A stretch of DNA of 40,938 bases from a virus. Shown piece by piece: positions 32,323 through 39,694 of the stretch; the stretch's first letter is position 1, and every line of letters starts with the position of its first letter. The DNA is taken from IMG/VR virus record IMGVR_UViG_3300010354_000200, positions 1 through 40,938 of that record; one strand, given 5' to 3'. Position numbers and translations under genes: made by a program. The notes under the pieces are model-generated. The model saw only the letters and a list, made by a program, of their open reading frames with translations. It was not told where the DNA came from and ran no database searches.

Positions 32323-33699
32323 ATGAAATTATTTGAATTATTTGAAAGCCCATTACTAGGCGGAGCACAAAATCTAAAAGCCATTGCCGCTGCTGTGGCT
32401 AACAGCAGCAGTGCTGAAATTGATTTAGCTGGCGAGCCAGTAACACTTGAGTATCCCGAAGCACGATTTGTATATGGTCTATACAAACAGGCTTTGCAAG
32501 ATGGTACTCAGGATCGTTTTATGCAAATGCTTAGTGATCCGCAGAGTTTCGATCGCATCATGAGTAAGATGGGCAGCATGCTATATAAGGATCGTGGACC
32601 TGAAATGGCACAAGCCGCTGCACAGCGTATCGGCCAGCCTGGTGTACAAGAAGCAGGCATGGACATAGATCAGCCTGCAAGTTCTGGTAACGAAAATACA
32701 CTAAAACATATTGTCAAGCGTTTTCCTAAAGAGGTCAGAGATTTCGCCGACGGCAGAGATGAACTTAGCCCCGACTTATACGAAACACTATTTGATTACT
32801 ATATGTTACATGGGGAAATGCCTTATGGTATTGCCAAAGGTCGTACCGGTGATCCTTTTGAATGGGTAACACAACGTTTCGATCAAGATGTAGAACAATA
32901 CCTACACTTGCACGAAAGCCTAACAGAAGGTAAGAAACAAGTTGCCGAGCGTTGGGATGACGATGATGACGATTGGTGGGGTCTAAAGGATAAAACACGC
33001 AAGACTAGTATGGGAACAACTGTTACTCAAACCGGTAAAGGTGTTGTTCACAAAGGCAAGTATGGCAGTGAATATCAAGGCGACGATGGCGATGACGATG
33101 ACTATGACGAGTGGGGCAAACTAAAGCCTGCTGCTAAAAAAGCTCGTGCTGCTGCCAAAGTTGCTGCGGTAGCCGCTGAGCCAAAACGCAGCCGTGGTCG
33201 TCCAAGTGCTGCTATTAAGAGCAGCGATGGTGGTGAAACAATTTCTGACTACAGCACATGGTATCGTAAGAGCAAGCGTAGTCACCCAGAGCGTAAGATT
33301 GTCGGCAGTGCTAACAAAGCCGTAGCTGTAATTCCTAAGGGCAAGAAGTTTGCTGTTGTTGGACATTGGGACGGCGGTTCTGGTAACATCCATGCCAAGG
33401 CCGGCGAACTAATGACTGCTGACCAATTAAGCGGATTTAAGAGTGCTAAAGGTCGTCCAAAGAAAGTCCGTGAGTTCATTGAAAATCTACGCTATGTCGT
33501 AGAAGCCAAGAACCACATGGGCGAAACAGAATATAACACTTACAGCGGTTGGAAGGCTGCTTGTAAGAAGGCGGGTGCCGACGAGTTCGAAGGTGACCGT
33601 GATATTTGTCAAGCCAAGAAAGGCGGCAAGGGAGTAGGTGAGTGGGACGGTGCTGTAGGCACAGTCTATGATGACGCACATAAGAAGGCAGCAAAATGA
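32323..33699 (+). CDS. Cassette protein with AT-hook-like motifs
   Basis: 458 residues. The N-terminus MKLFELFE|S fits L-x-E. The first half is helical and moderately charged, with HIVKRFPKEVRDFADGRDEL. Acidic clusters follow (WDDDDDDWWGLKD and DDGDDDDYDEWGKLK), then an alanine/lysine-rich linker and two AT-hook-like cores (KRSRGRPSAA and SAKGRPKKV), each with G-R-P. The C-terminus holds SGWKAACKKAGADEFEGD, then DICQAKKGG and GEWDGAVGTVYD, a Cys-pair module. Minor-groove binding is likely. A DNA-condensing or scaffolding role in the head is inferred. Confidence 0.65.
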   Translation: MKLFELFESPLLGGAQNLKAIAAAVANSSSAEIDLAGEPVTLEYPEARFVYGLYKQALQDGTQDRFMQMLSDPQSFDRIMSKMGSMLYKDRGPEMAQAAAQRIGQPGVQEAGMDIDQPASSGNENTLKHIVKRFPKEVRDFADGRDELSPDLYETLFDYYMLHGEMPYGIAKGRTGDPFEWVTQRFDQDVEQYLHLHESLTEGKKQVAERWDDDDDDWWGLKDKTRKTSMGTTVTQTGKGVVHKGKYGSEYQGDDGDDDDYDEWGKLKPAAKKARAAAKVAAVAAEPKRSRGRPSAAIKSSDGGETISDYSTWYRKSKRSHPERKIVGSANKAVAVIPKGKKFAVVGHWDGGSGNIHAKAGELMTADQLSGFKSAKGRPKKVREFIENLRYVVEAKNHMGETEYNTYSGWKAACKKAGADEFEGDRDICQAKKGGKGVGEWDGAVGTVYDDAHKKAAK

Positions 33700-34649
33700 G
33701 ATTAACTGACATCAGCGAAGGCGTAGCAGGTCCTAAGAATTGTTGGCCTGGTCATAGAAAAATTGGCACACAACCTGGCACAGGAAAAAACGCCGGCAAG
33801 CGTGTCAATAAATGTGAAAAGATCAAAGAGAGTGTTAATATAGAAGACACATACAAAGGTTGGAAGTTTGAAGTTGAATTTCAAAAAGAAGATGATCGCA
33901 ATGTGACATTCTATAGTGCTATTAGCCCCGAAGGTAAAACTCATATGTTGCCCAAGCGAGCAACCAAAGAACAGTTTAGACAGTTTGTAGACAGTAAAAC
34001 TGTCAAAGAAGGCCAAGTAACTAAAACTAAAACTGGAATTATTCATCGAGCCACAGACAAGTATGGAGCTGGAGAAACTGGCTTAGAAAAAGATGCCATG
34101 GATTTAACGGCCTTAAACAAGTATCTGACCGGCCGACTAGACAAAAGCATGGGTGTTAAACATGACCATGGTAATAAACGAAAAACCGAAGAAGGTCTAG
34201 GCGACGAAGTTAATCCTGCTGATGTTGGTGAATATGATCGCGAAGGCGACATGGCCAAACAAGATCTAGCTACTGCTGCCGATGCTGCTAATGAACTACG
34301 CAGTATATTAAACAGTGACGAAAACTTGCCAGAATGGGTTCAAGCAAAGATTACCAAGGCTGTTGATTATTTAGATACTGCTCGCGACTACATGAAGTCT
34401 AAAGAACAAGGTGTAACTGAAAGAGTCAGAGATCCAGAAGATTGGGACGAAGGTACTGATAAAATACCTAATAACATTGAAGTTAGTATCAATGGTCGTT
34501 CATGGAAAGTTTTTGCCGGCCGAGGCTTGCCCGACAGTCAAGAAGAACGCAATCATTTAAATAAAATGAAACAGTGGGCAGCAAGCAAGAGTGCTGCTAC
34601 TGGTAAGCAATGGGAAGTGCGTTTAACTGGTGCACCAATTAGTCGTTAA
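33696..34649 (+). CDS. Modular cassette protein with N-terminal Cys pair
   Basis: 317 residues, ATGA overlap. MRLTDISE|G starts it. Next comes GPKNCWPGHRK, then NAGKRVNKCEKI, two cysteines in a basic stretch. Further modules: GWKFEVEFQKEDDRN (sheet-like), TGIIHRATDKYGAG (shared in form with GVVHKGKYGSEY of the previous protein), and VGEYDREGDMAKQDLAT, followed by LPEWVQAKITKAVDYLDTA (helical). The C-terminal domain has NIEVSINGRSWKVFAG and GKQWEVRLTG. A mosaic of small domains with no catalytic motif suggests a structural or DNA-packing part of the head core. Confidence 0.65.
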   Translation: MRLTDISEGVAGPKNCWPGHRKIGTQPGTGKNAGKRVNKCEKIKESVNIEDTYKGWKFEVEFQKEDDRNVTFYSAISPEGKTHMLPKRATKEQFRQFVDSKTVKEGQVTKTKTGIIHRATDKYGAGETGLEKDAMDLTALNKYLTGRLDKSMGVKHDHGNKRKTEEGLGDEVNPADVGEYDREGDMAKQDLATAADAANELRSILNSDENLPEWVQAKITKAVDYLDTARDYMKSKEQGVTERVRDPEDWDEGTDKIPNNIEVSINGRSWKVFAGRGLPDSQEERNHLNKMKQWAASKSAATGKQWEVRLTGAPISR

Positions 34650-34661
34650 AGTGAGCCAGCA

Positions 34662-35144
34662 ATGAGATTATACGAACTACTAGAAAGCCTAGACAAAGAT
34701 CAAAAACGTGCGGGTCAAGTTGCCGGCGAAGAAAAGGCTCGCAAGATTGGCCCAGTATTAGGTAAGGCTCCTAAACAGCATCCTTATAAAGGTCGCCTAG
34801 TAGGTGAAGAAGTCGAAGACATTGACGAAGCTAGTTTAGCTACAATGAGATCGTATTTTGACGGCGACGAAGACGCAGAAGATCCCAGCAAGTCAACTAT
34901 GATGCGTAAGTATTATGCTGCCCTGGACCAAAAGCTCAAAGATAAAAATAAAAAGAAGCCCGAAGATATTAACAAGTTAGACAAAAGCAATTATGTAGTA
35001 ATCAACAAACGAGTTAGCGAAGTTGCTCCTCCTGGTATGGAAGATTGGATCAAAGATCGTAAAGCAGATTTCAAAAAGCGTTATGGTGATCGTTGGAAAA
35101 CTGTATTATACGCAACTGCTTGGAAGCGTCACAATAAAGAATAA
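34662..35144 (+). CDS. Small basic-acidic cassette protein
   Basis: 160 residues. MRLYELLE|S fits L-x-E. PKQHPYKGRLVGEE and DIDEASLATMRSYFDGDED are followed by a lysine-rich middle (KLKDKNKKKPEDINK). The C-terminal module DRKADFKKRYGDRWKTVLY, then ATAWKRHNKE, is one I recall as recurrent in uncharacterised phage proteins. No catalytic site is seen. It resembles a packaged basic protein. It is the last gene before a strong terminator. Confidence 0.65.
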   Translation: MRLYELLESLDKDQKRAGQVAGEEKARKIGPVLGKAPKQHPYKGRLVGEEVEDIDEASLATMRSYFDGDEDAEDPSKSTMMRKYYAALDQKLKDKNKKKPEDINKLDKSNYVVINKRVSEVAPPGMEDWIKDRKADFKKRYGDRWKTVLYATAWKRHNKE

Positions 35145-35199
35145 TACGCATGAACAAAATATTTGAATTCTATTTTGATATGTATGTTCAGCTTTTATT

Positions 35200-35226
35200 A
35201 GGCATGTATTACATGCCTTATTTTTT
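35200..35226 (+). terminator. Intrinsic terminator ending the cassette operon
   Basis: AGGCATGT (35200-35207) pairs perfectly with ACATGCCT (35211-35218) with an ATT loop, followed by TATTTTTT. It lies 56 bases after the stop at 35144. The gap 35145-35246 holds nothing else certain; a short reading frame from 35150 runs through the hairpin. Confidence 0.88.
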
Positions 35227-35246
35227 GGCAGGAGCACAGACACCAA

Positions 35247-35651
35247 ATGAAATACTGGCAGGAATATGTAAGAAGTAGTTACGAACTGGTGTTCGAAGCC
35301 GAAGGCAAGTCTCATATATATCTTGATCAACATATAGAAAGTTATCTAGTAAGACTATTAGCTAAATGGTTTGATCGCAACGATATACCACCAGAAACTC
35401 CTGTGGCAATATTGTTAATGACAGCTATGCAAAAGCCACGCGAACAAGAATTAGCTAATGTTGCCGACATTTGTTTATTTTACGATGGATTTAAAATCAA
35501 ACATCAGCGTTGGCCCAGCGTAAACTATTATAAGGATTTAGGAACAACAGCATATGGCATGGCTTATGTTACTAGCAATGATAGTTTGTATAATCAATTA
35601 GAACAAAACTTTACAGTTTGTAGTAAAATTTTATCAAATATAAAACTATAG
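35247..35651 (+). CDS. Hypothetical protein with CTS-like start
   Basis: 134 residues. It starts MKYWQEYVRSSYELVFE|A, which resembles the T4 peptide MKTYQEFIAE|A in its first seven residues. AGGAG stands at 35230-35234, twelve bases before the ATG, which is a long spacing. The body is helical with HIESYLVRLLAKWFDR, QEL ANVADICLFYDGF and WPSVNYYKDLGTTAYG. It is separated from the main cassette by a terminator. I do not recognise the family. It may be a further packaged protein or a cytosolic one. Confidence 0.6.
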   Translation: MKYWQEYVRSSYELVFEAEGKSHIYLDQHIESYLVRLLAKWFDRNDIPPETPVAILLMTAMQKPREQELANVADICLFYDGFKIKHQRWPSVNYYKDLGTTAYGMAYVTSNDSLYNQLEQNFTVCSKILSNIKL

Positions 35652-35682
35652 TTTTACTCAATATAACTGTAAAAGATAAATA
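35652..35682 (+). promoter_or_regulatory. Inverted repeat and ATAAATA element before dps
   Basis: TTTTAC (35652-35657) and GTAAAA (35669-35674) form an inverted repeat. GATAAATA follows at 35675-35682, seven bases before the Dps ATG at 35690. This looks like a late-type promoter with a possible operator. The leader would be nearly absent. Confidence 0.4.
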
Positions 35683-35689
35683 ATAAACT

Positions 35690-36130
35690 ATGGACGAATT
35701 ATCTCAAGCACTCAAAAAAGTATTAGCTAATCATTATGCTTTTAGCATTAAGGCACAAAACTTTCATTGGAATGTCGAAGGCCCAGACTTCAGTCAATAT
35801 CATGACTTATTTGCAAAAATCTACGAAGAAGTTTATGGCGCAGTAGATGTCATTGCTGAAAGAATTCGTACATTGGGTGCCTATGCTCCAGGTAGTTTTA
35901 CTCGTTTCAGCCAACTTGCTGATATTGAAGATCAAGTTGAAATTCCTAATGCCATGTCAATGCTACAAAAACTGCTCAGTGACATTGATGTTATTCAACA
36001 AAGTATCATGACCTGCTATCATCTAGCAGAAGAAAATATGAATCACGGACTAAGTAATTTAATGGCAGAACGCCAAGATGCATTTGCTAAACATGCATGG
36101 ATGCTGACAGCCACTTTGAAAAATAGATGA
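35690..36130 (+). CDS. dps: Dps-family ferritin-like protein
   Basis: 146 residues, near the usual Dps length. The four-helix pattern begins with SQALKKVLANHYAFSIKAQNFHWNVEG. The ferroxidase ligands of the intersubunit site are recognisable: His in FHWNV, His in QYHDLF, and Asp and Glu in VDVIAERIRTLG. Dps makes a 12-subunit shell that oxidises iron with hydrogen peroxide and can bind DNA. In a phage it could protect replicating DNA or packed genomes from oxidative damage, or handle iron. It overlaps the next gene by ATGA. Confidence 0.88.
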   Translation: MDELSQALKKVLANHYAFSIKAQNFHWNVEGPDFSQYHDLFAKIYEEVYGAVDVIAERIRTLGAYAPGSFTRFSQLADIEDQVEIPNAMSMLQKLLSDIDVIQQSIMTCYHLAEENMNHGLSNLMAERQDAFAKHAWMLTATLKNR

Positions 36131-36390
36131 GCCAAGAATCTAAAAAAGCAATCAAAGACCTAGTTCGAGTAGATCTAAACAAAAATCAAATTCAAGCAAT
36201 AGAATCGTTTATTGAACATCTCGGCGTCAATGTGTTCAAAAATTCCACTCTACTAAAAGTTCTAAACAAGAACGACTTTGGTCTAGTACCGCAAGAACTA
36301 GCCCGTTGGATTAAAACGAATGGTAGAGTTTCCGAAGAAATGATTGACCAGCGACAAATCGAAATTGATCTGTTTACCAAATCCACTTGA
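36127..36390 (+). CDS. C-terminal half of a GH24 lysozyme fold, catalytic half absent
   Basis: 87 residues. LNKNQIQAIESFIEHLGVNVFKNSTLLKVLNK, then VPQELARWIKTNGRVSEEMIDQRQIEIDLF follows the C-terminal part of phage R/P21-type GH24 lysozymes (QAALISF-N-G--STLLR-LN, then E-RWV-AGGR--GL--RR-AE). The N-terminal lobe with the catalytic Glu and Asp/Thr residues is missing, and the coding region has an ATGA-coupled start, so it is not a simple loss in the window. It cannot be a classical muramidase. It may be a domesticated fold used for binding or as a DNA-associated protein. Confidence 0.6.
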   Translation: MSQESKKAIKDLVRVDLNKNQIQAIESFIEHLGVNVFKNSTLLKVLNKNDFGLVPQELARWIKTNGRVSEEMIDQRQIEIDLFTKST

Positions 36391-36414
36391 CTTTGTTTTT
36401 GGAATCATTATAAT
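36387..36414 (+). promoter_or_regulatory. Sigma70-like promoter TTGACT-16-TATAAT
   Basis: TTGACT at 36387-36392 overlaps the stop of the previous gene. TATAAT lies at 36409-36414. The downstream gene has TAGGAG as RBS and starts at 36439. Confidence 0.85.
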
Positions 36415-36438
36415 AGTGGCTTAACTATAGGAGTTACT

Positions 36439-36696
36439 ATGCCACAACGCATGTTCAGTCCCGAAGATAAAGCTAAAATCAAGAAGCTTTTTGCCGAGGG
36501 TATTCAAGTGCTCAGCGAAGTCGCTGCACTTAACGAAGGTCTCAATGATACTATCAAGAGCCTTGCCGAAGAAATGGATATGAAGCCTTCCACTCTTAAG
36601 AAGGCATTGAAGATTGCTTATAAGAACGAGTTCGAAAAAGAACAAAGTAGCTTTACCGAAGTTGAAGAAGTTCTCGAAGTTGCAGGACACCGTTGA
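36439..36696 (+). CDS. dsbA: DsbA-like double-stranded-DNA-binding protein (T4 DsbA type)
   Basis: 85 residues, similar in length to T4 DsbA (89 aa). A helical N-terminal half (DKAKIKKLFAEGIQVLSEVAAL) is followed by LNDTIKSLAEEMDMKPSTLKKALKIAYKNEFE and an acidic tail (EVEEVLEVAGHR). This resembles the T4 DsbA pattern of a DNA-binding helical fold, as I recall it. In T4, DsbA binds dsDNA and influences late transcription. This is not the periplasmic disulphide oxidase of the same name. The gene has a strong sigma70-like promoter and is followed by polymerase genes. Confidence 0.6.
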   Translation: MPQRMFSPEDKAKIKKLFAEGIQVLSEVAALNEGLNDTIKSLAEEMDMKPSTLKKALKIAYKNEFEKEQSSFTEVEEVLEVAGHR

Positions 36697-36932
36697 TAAA
36701 TTTTTTACGCCAAAAAACATGGGAATTCTGGTTTGAATGGTCTTGCACCGCAGTACTTATTGCCGGTGTAGCTCTTACCAGTTTCGATGTTTTTCCTCTC
36801 AACTTATGGGTAAGTTTAGCCGGTAATCTTGGCTGGCTTGCTATTGGTTATATTTGGCGTAAATGGAGCTTGGTTATTGTTGAGCTCATTATTGTTGCAA
36901 TCTATATCGGCGGACTATATAATATACTATGA
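36693..36932 (+). CDS. Small membrane protein, two to three spans
   Basis: 79 residues from a TTG overlapping the previous stop (TTGA) with AGGA five bases upstream. It has hydrophobic segments at about 13-30 (WSCTAVLIAGVALTSFDV), 38-55 (LWVSLAGNLGWLAIGYIW) and 58-78 (WSLVIVELIIVAIYIGGLY). The NLGWLAIGYIWRKWSL segment is typical of small phage membrane proteins I recall as DUF6552-like. The function is unknown. ATGA overlap couples it to the DNA polymerase. Confidence 0.65.
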   Translation: MINFLRQKTWEFWFEWSCTAVLIAGVALTSFDVFPLNLWVSLAGNLGWLAIGYIWRKWSLVIVELIIVAIYIGGLYNIL

Positions 36933-39574
36933 GCTATGTTGACGCAATCTATTTAAAAGAAAAAGACATTATTAAGGTTGTCGAAAGAATTGATGGGCAG
37001 AGAAAAGAACGCCAATATCCTGCCCATTATCTTTTTTACTATCCCGATCCTAAAGGTCAATATACTGGCATCGATGGCCAAAGGCTAGCCAAAGTTGCAG
37101 TGGCCACACGCAAGGCCTTTGAAAAAGAACGCAAAGTCTACGGCCATAAAAAACTTTACGAAAGCGATATCAAACCTTTGAATCGCTGTTTGGAAACAAA
37201 CTATCTCAACGCCGAAGCACCCGAACTTAATAAAGCATTCTTCGACATTGAAGTTGCCTTTGACAAAGTAAAAGGCTTCGCAGATCCCAGCGATCCATTC
37301 AATCCTGTTACTGCGGTATCAGTTCATTGCGGTTGGCTTGATAAACTAATCACATTAGTCATTAAGCCCGACAGTATGGATTGGGATCAGGCTTATGCCA
37401 TTGTAGATAGGTTCGACAATACTGTTCTTTGCGAAAGTGAAGCAGACATGTTAGACATGTTCCTCAGTCTAATAGATGATGCTGATACTATCAGTGGTTG
37501 GAACAGTGAAGGCTACGATGTGCCCTACATGGTTAACCGCATTAGTCGTGTGCTAGGCGGTGATCACACTCGGCGTTTCTGTCTATGGGACATGAAGCCG
37601 CATCGGCGTGAGTTTGAAAAGTATGGAAAGATTGCCGAAACTTTCGACTTTGTCGGCCGAGTACATTTAGACTATCTCGAATTATATCGCAAGTATACAT
37701 ATCACGAAATGCACAGTTATCGACTGGATGCTATCGGTGAGTATGAACTAGGCGAAACCAAAGTTCAATATGAAGGCACGCTAGATCAACTGTATAACAA
37801 CGACTTTGAAAAGTTCATTGCTTACAACAGACAAGATACTGCTCTATTAGTCAAGCTAGATGCCAAGCTACAGTACATTGACTTAGTTAATGTGCTGGCA
37901 CATGCCAATACTGTTACGCTACGCACAACAATGGGCGCAGTAGCAGTAACTGATCAAGCTATTATCAATGAAGCACACAGTCGTGGTTTAATGGTCCCAG
38001 ATCGTAAGCGTGGCGACAGCAGCGAAACACAGGCTGCCGGTGCTTATGTTGCATATCCCAAAAAAGGTATGCATGACTGGATTGGATCAATGGACTTGAA
38101 CAGTCTGTATCCCAGTTTGATTCGTGCATTAAACATGAGCCCCGAAACTATTGTTGGACAAGTTCGACAGCGACAGACTAAAAGTGAACTAGATCAATGG
38201 CTAAAAGAAGGCAAAGGTTTTGCTGACTTTTGGGACGGTAAATTCTGCATCTACGAATATGATGAAATCATGTCCAAGAACAAAGGCTATGATTTGGTCA
38301 TTGATTGGGAAGATGGTCGCAGTACAGAAATGTCAGCAGCCGAAGCCTATGATTTGATTTATCTCAGCGGCAATCCTTGGATGCTGACTGCCAACGGCAC
38401 TATCTTTACCTATGAGAAGCAAGGTGTTATTCCAGGGTTATTAGCTCGTTGGTACGCCGAACGAAAAGAACTACAAAAGAAGGCTAAGGCTTGTACTGAT
38501 GCCAAAGAGTTTGAGTTCTGGGATAAGCGACAGCTAGTTAAGAAAATTAACTTGAACAGTTTATACGGTGCTTTGCTTAATGCAGGATCAAGGTTCTTTG
38601 ATCACCGTATGGGCCAATCAACTACACTAACAGGACGATGTGTGGCTCGCCACATGGCTAGTAAAGCCAATGAAATGTTCACTGGTGATTACAATCACTT
38701 AGGCAAAACTATTATTTACGGTGATACTGACTCCTGTTATTTCAGTGCTTATCCAATTTATCGAGAACAAATCGAGCGCAATGAAATCGACTGGACTCGA
38801 GATAAGGTTGTAGAACTTTATGATACTGTAGCCGACGAAGTCAACGACAGCTTTGCCGGCTACATGAATCAAGCCTTTAACTGTCCCAGCACATATGGTG
38901 AAGTTATTAAGGCTGGCCGAGAAGTAGTTGCCAGTAAGGGACTATTCATTACCAAAAAGCGTTATGCAGTTCTTATCTATGACAAAGAAGGCAAACGCAA
39001 AGATAAGGATGGTAGTGATGGCGAAATTAAAGCCATGGGTCTTGACCTTAAGCGAGCAGACACTCCTGAGTTCATGCAAAAGTTCTTAGAAGAGATTCTG
39101 CTTATGGTACTAAAAGGTCAGGACAAGCAGGATGTCATTGATGCTATCAATACATTCCGTACTGCTTTTAAAGAGCGACCAGGTTGGGAGAAAGGTACAC
39201 CTAAGCGTGTTAATAATTTAACCAAGCACACGGAAGTATTTGAAAAGACTGGCAAGTGCGGCGTCGGGCATGCTATGGCTGCTATTAATTGGAATCGTTT
39301 TAAGCGAGCATTTGCAGACCAACGAAGCTTAGACATTACAGACGGAATGAAAGTTATCGTTTGTAAACTGAAAAACAATCCAATGGGTATTACTAGTATT
39401 GCTTATCCAATTGACGAACTGAGATTACCCGACTGGTTTAAGGAACTACCATTCGACCATGCTGCCATGGAAGAAACTATCATTGATAACAAAGTGGATA
39501 ACCTAATTGGTGTTCTTGACTGGGATATCAGTGCTAGTGATCAAAAAACCAGCTTTGATTTGTTGTTCGGCTAA
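36929..39574 (+). CDS. 43: Family B DNA polymerase, T4 gp43 type
   Basis: 881 residues, like T4 gp43 (898). The exonuclease domain has FFDIEVAF (near 105, Exo I) and SGWNSEGYDVPYM (Exo II region). Polymerase motifs are MDLNSLYPSLIR (A, near 388), KKINLNSLYGALLN (B, near 540) and IYGDTDSCYF (C, near 598). It replicates the phage DNA with proofreading. Its C-terminus (SFDLLFG) fits a clamp-binding tail, and the sliding clamp gene follows directly, which is unlike T4, where other genes lie between 43 and 45. Confidence 0.97.
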   Translation: MSYVDAIYLKEKDIIKVVERIDGQRKERQYPAHYLFYYPDPKGQYTGIDGQRLAKVAVATRKAFEKERKVYGHKKLYESDIKPLNRCLETNYLNAEAPELNKAFFDIEVAFDKVKGFADPSDPFNPVTAVSVHCGWLDKLITLVIKPDSMDWDQAYAIVDRFDNTVLCESEADMLDMFLSLIDDADTISGWNSEGYDVPYMVNRISRVLGGDHTRRFCLWDMKPHRREFEKYGKIAETFDFVGRVHLDYLELYRKYTYHEMHSYRLDAIGEYELGETKVQYEGTLDQLYNNDFEKFIAYNRQDTALLVKLDAKLQYIDLVNVLAHANTVTLRTTMGAVAVTDQAIINEAHSRGLMVPDRKRGDSSETQAAGAYVAYPKKGMHDWIGSMDLNSLYPSLIRALNMSPETIVGQVRQRQTKSELDQWLKEGKGFADFWDGKFCIYEYDEIMSKNKGYDLVIDWEDGRSTEMSAAEAYDLIYLSGNPWMLTANGTIFTYEKQGVIPGLLARWYAERKELQKKAKACTDAKEFEFWDKRQLVKKINLNSLYGALLNAGSRFFDHRMGQSTTLTGRCVARHMASKANEMFTGDYNHLGKTIIYGDTDSCYFSAYPIYREQIERNEIDWTRDKVVELYDTVADEVNDSFAGYMNQAFNCPSTYGEVIKAGREVVASKGLFITKKRYAVLIYDKEGKRKDKDGSDGEIKAMGLDLKRADTPEFMQKFLEEILLMVLKGQDKQDVIDAINTFRTAFKERPGWEKGTPKRVNNLTKHTEVFEKTGKCGVGHAMAAINWNRFKRAFADQRSLDITDGMKVIVCKLKNNPMGITSIAYPIDELRLPDWFKELPFDHAAMEETIIDNKVDNLIGVLDWDISASDQKTSFDLLFG

Positions 39575-39589
39575 CTAAATAGAATCACA

Positions 39590-39643
39590 GGGCATACTTG
39601 GCGTATGCTCATCACCTAGCAAACTATGTTTTGGTAACATAGT
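39590..39643. repeat. Two tandem hairpins between polymerase and clamp genes
   Basis: The first inverted repeat is GGGCATAC (39590-39597) with GTATGCTC (39603-39610), including one wobble pair. The second is ACTATGTT (39623-39630) with AACATAGT (39636-39643), perfect with a TTGGT loop. The second ends two bases before the -35 box of the clamp promoter. No T-tract follows either, so they look more like operators or RNA structures than terminators. CTAAATA lies at 39575-39581. Confidence 0.6.
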
Positions 39644-39645
39644 AT

Positions 39646-39675
39646 TTGACTATCTAAACCTAAATACACTATACT
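39646..39675 (+). promoter_or_regulatory. Sigma70-like promoter TTGACT-18-TATACT, with CTAAATA in the spacer
   Basis: TTGACT at 39646-39651 and TATACT at 39670-39675 are 18 bases apart. CTAAATA (39660-39666) lies between them. It would drive the sliding clamp gene, with a leader of only about a dozen bases. Confidence 0.78.
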
Positions 39676-39694
39676 AGTGTATAGGAGAAAAATC

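Noticed and set aside
35150-35278. A 42-codon reading frame (MNKIFEFYFDMYVQ...) after the cassette operon
   Set aside because: It runs through the perfect terminator hairpin and T-tract and overlaps the next gene; there is no ribosome binding site.
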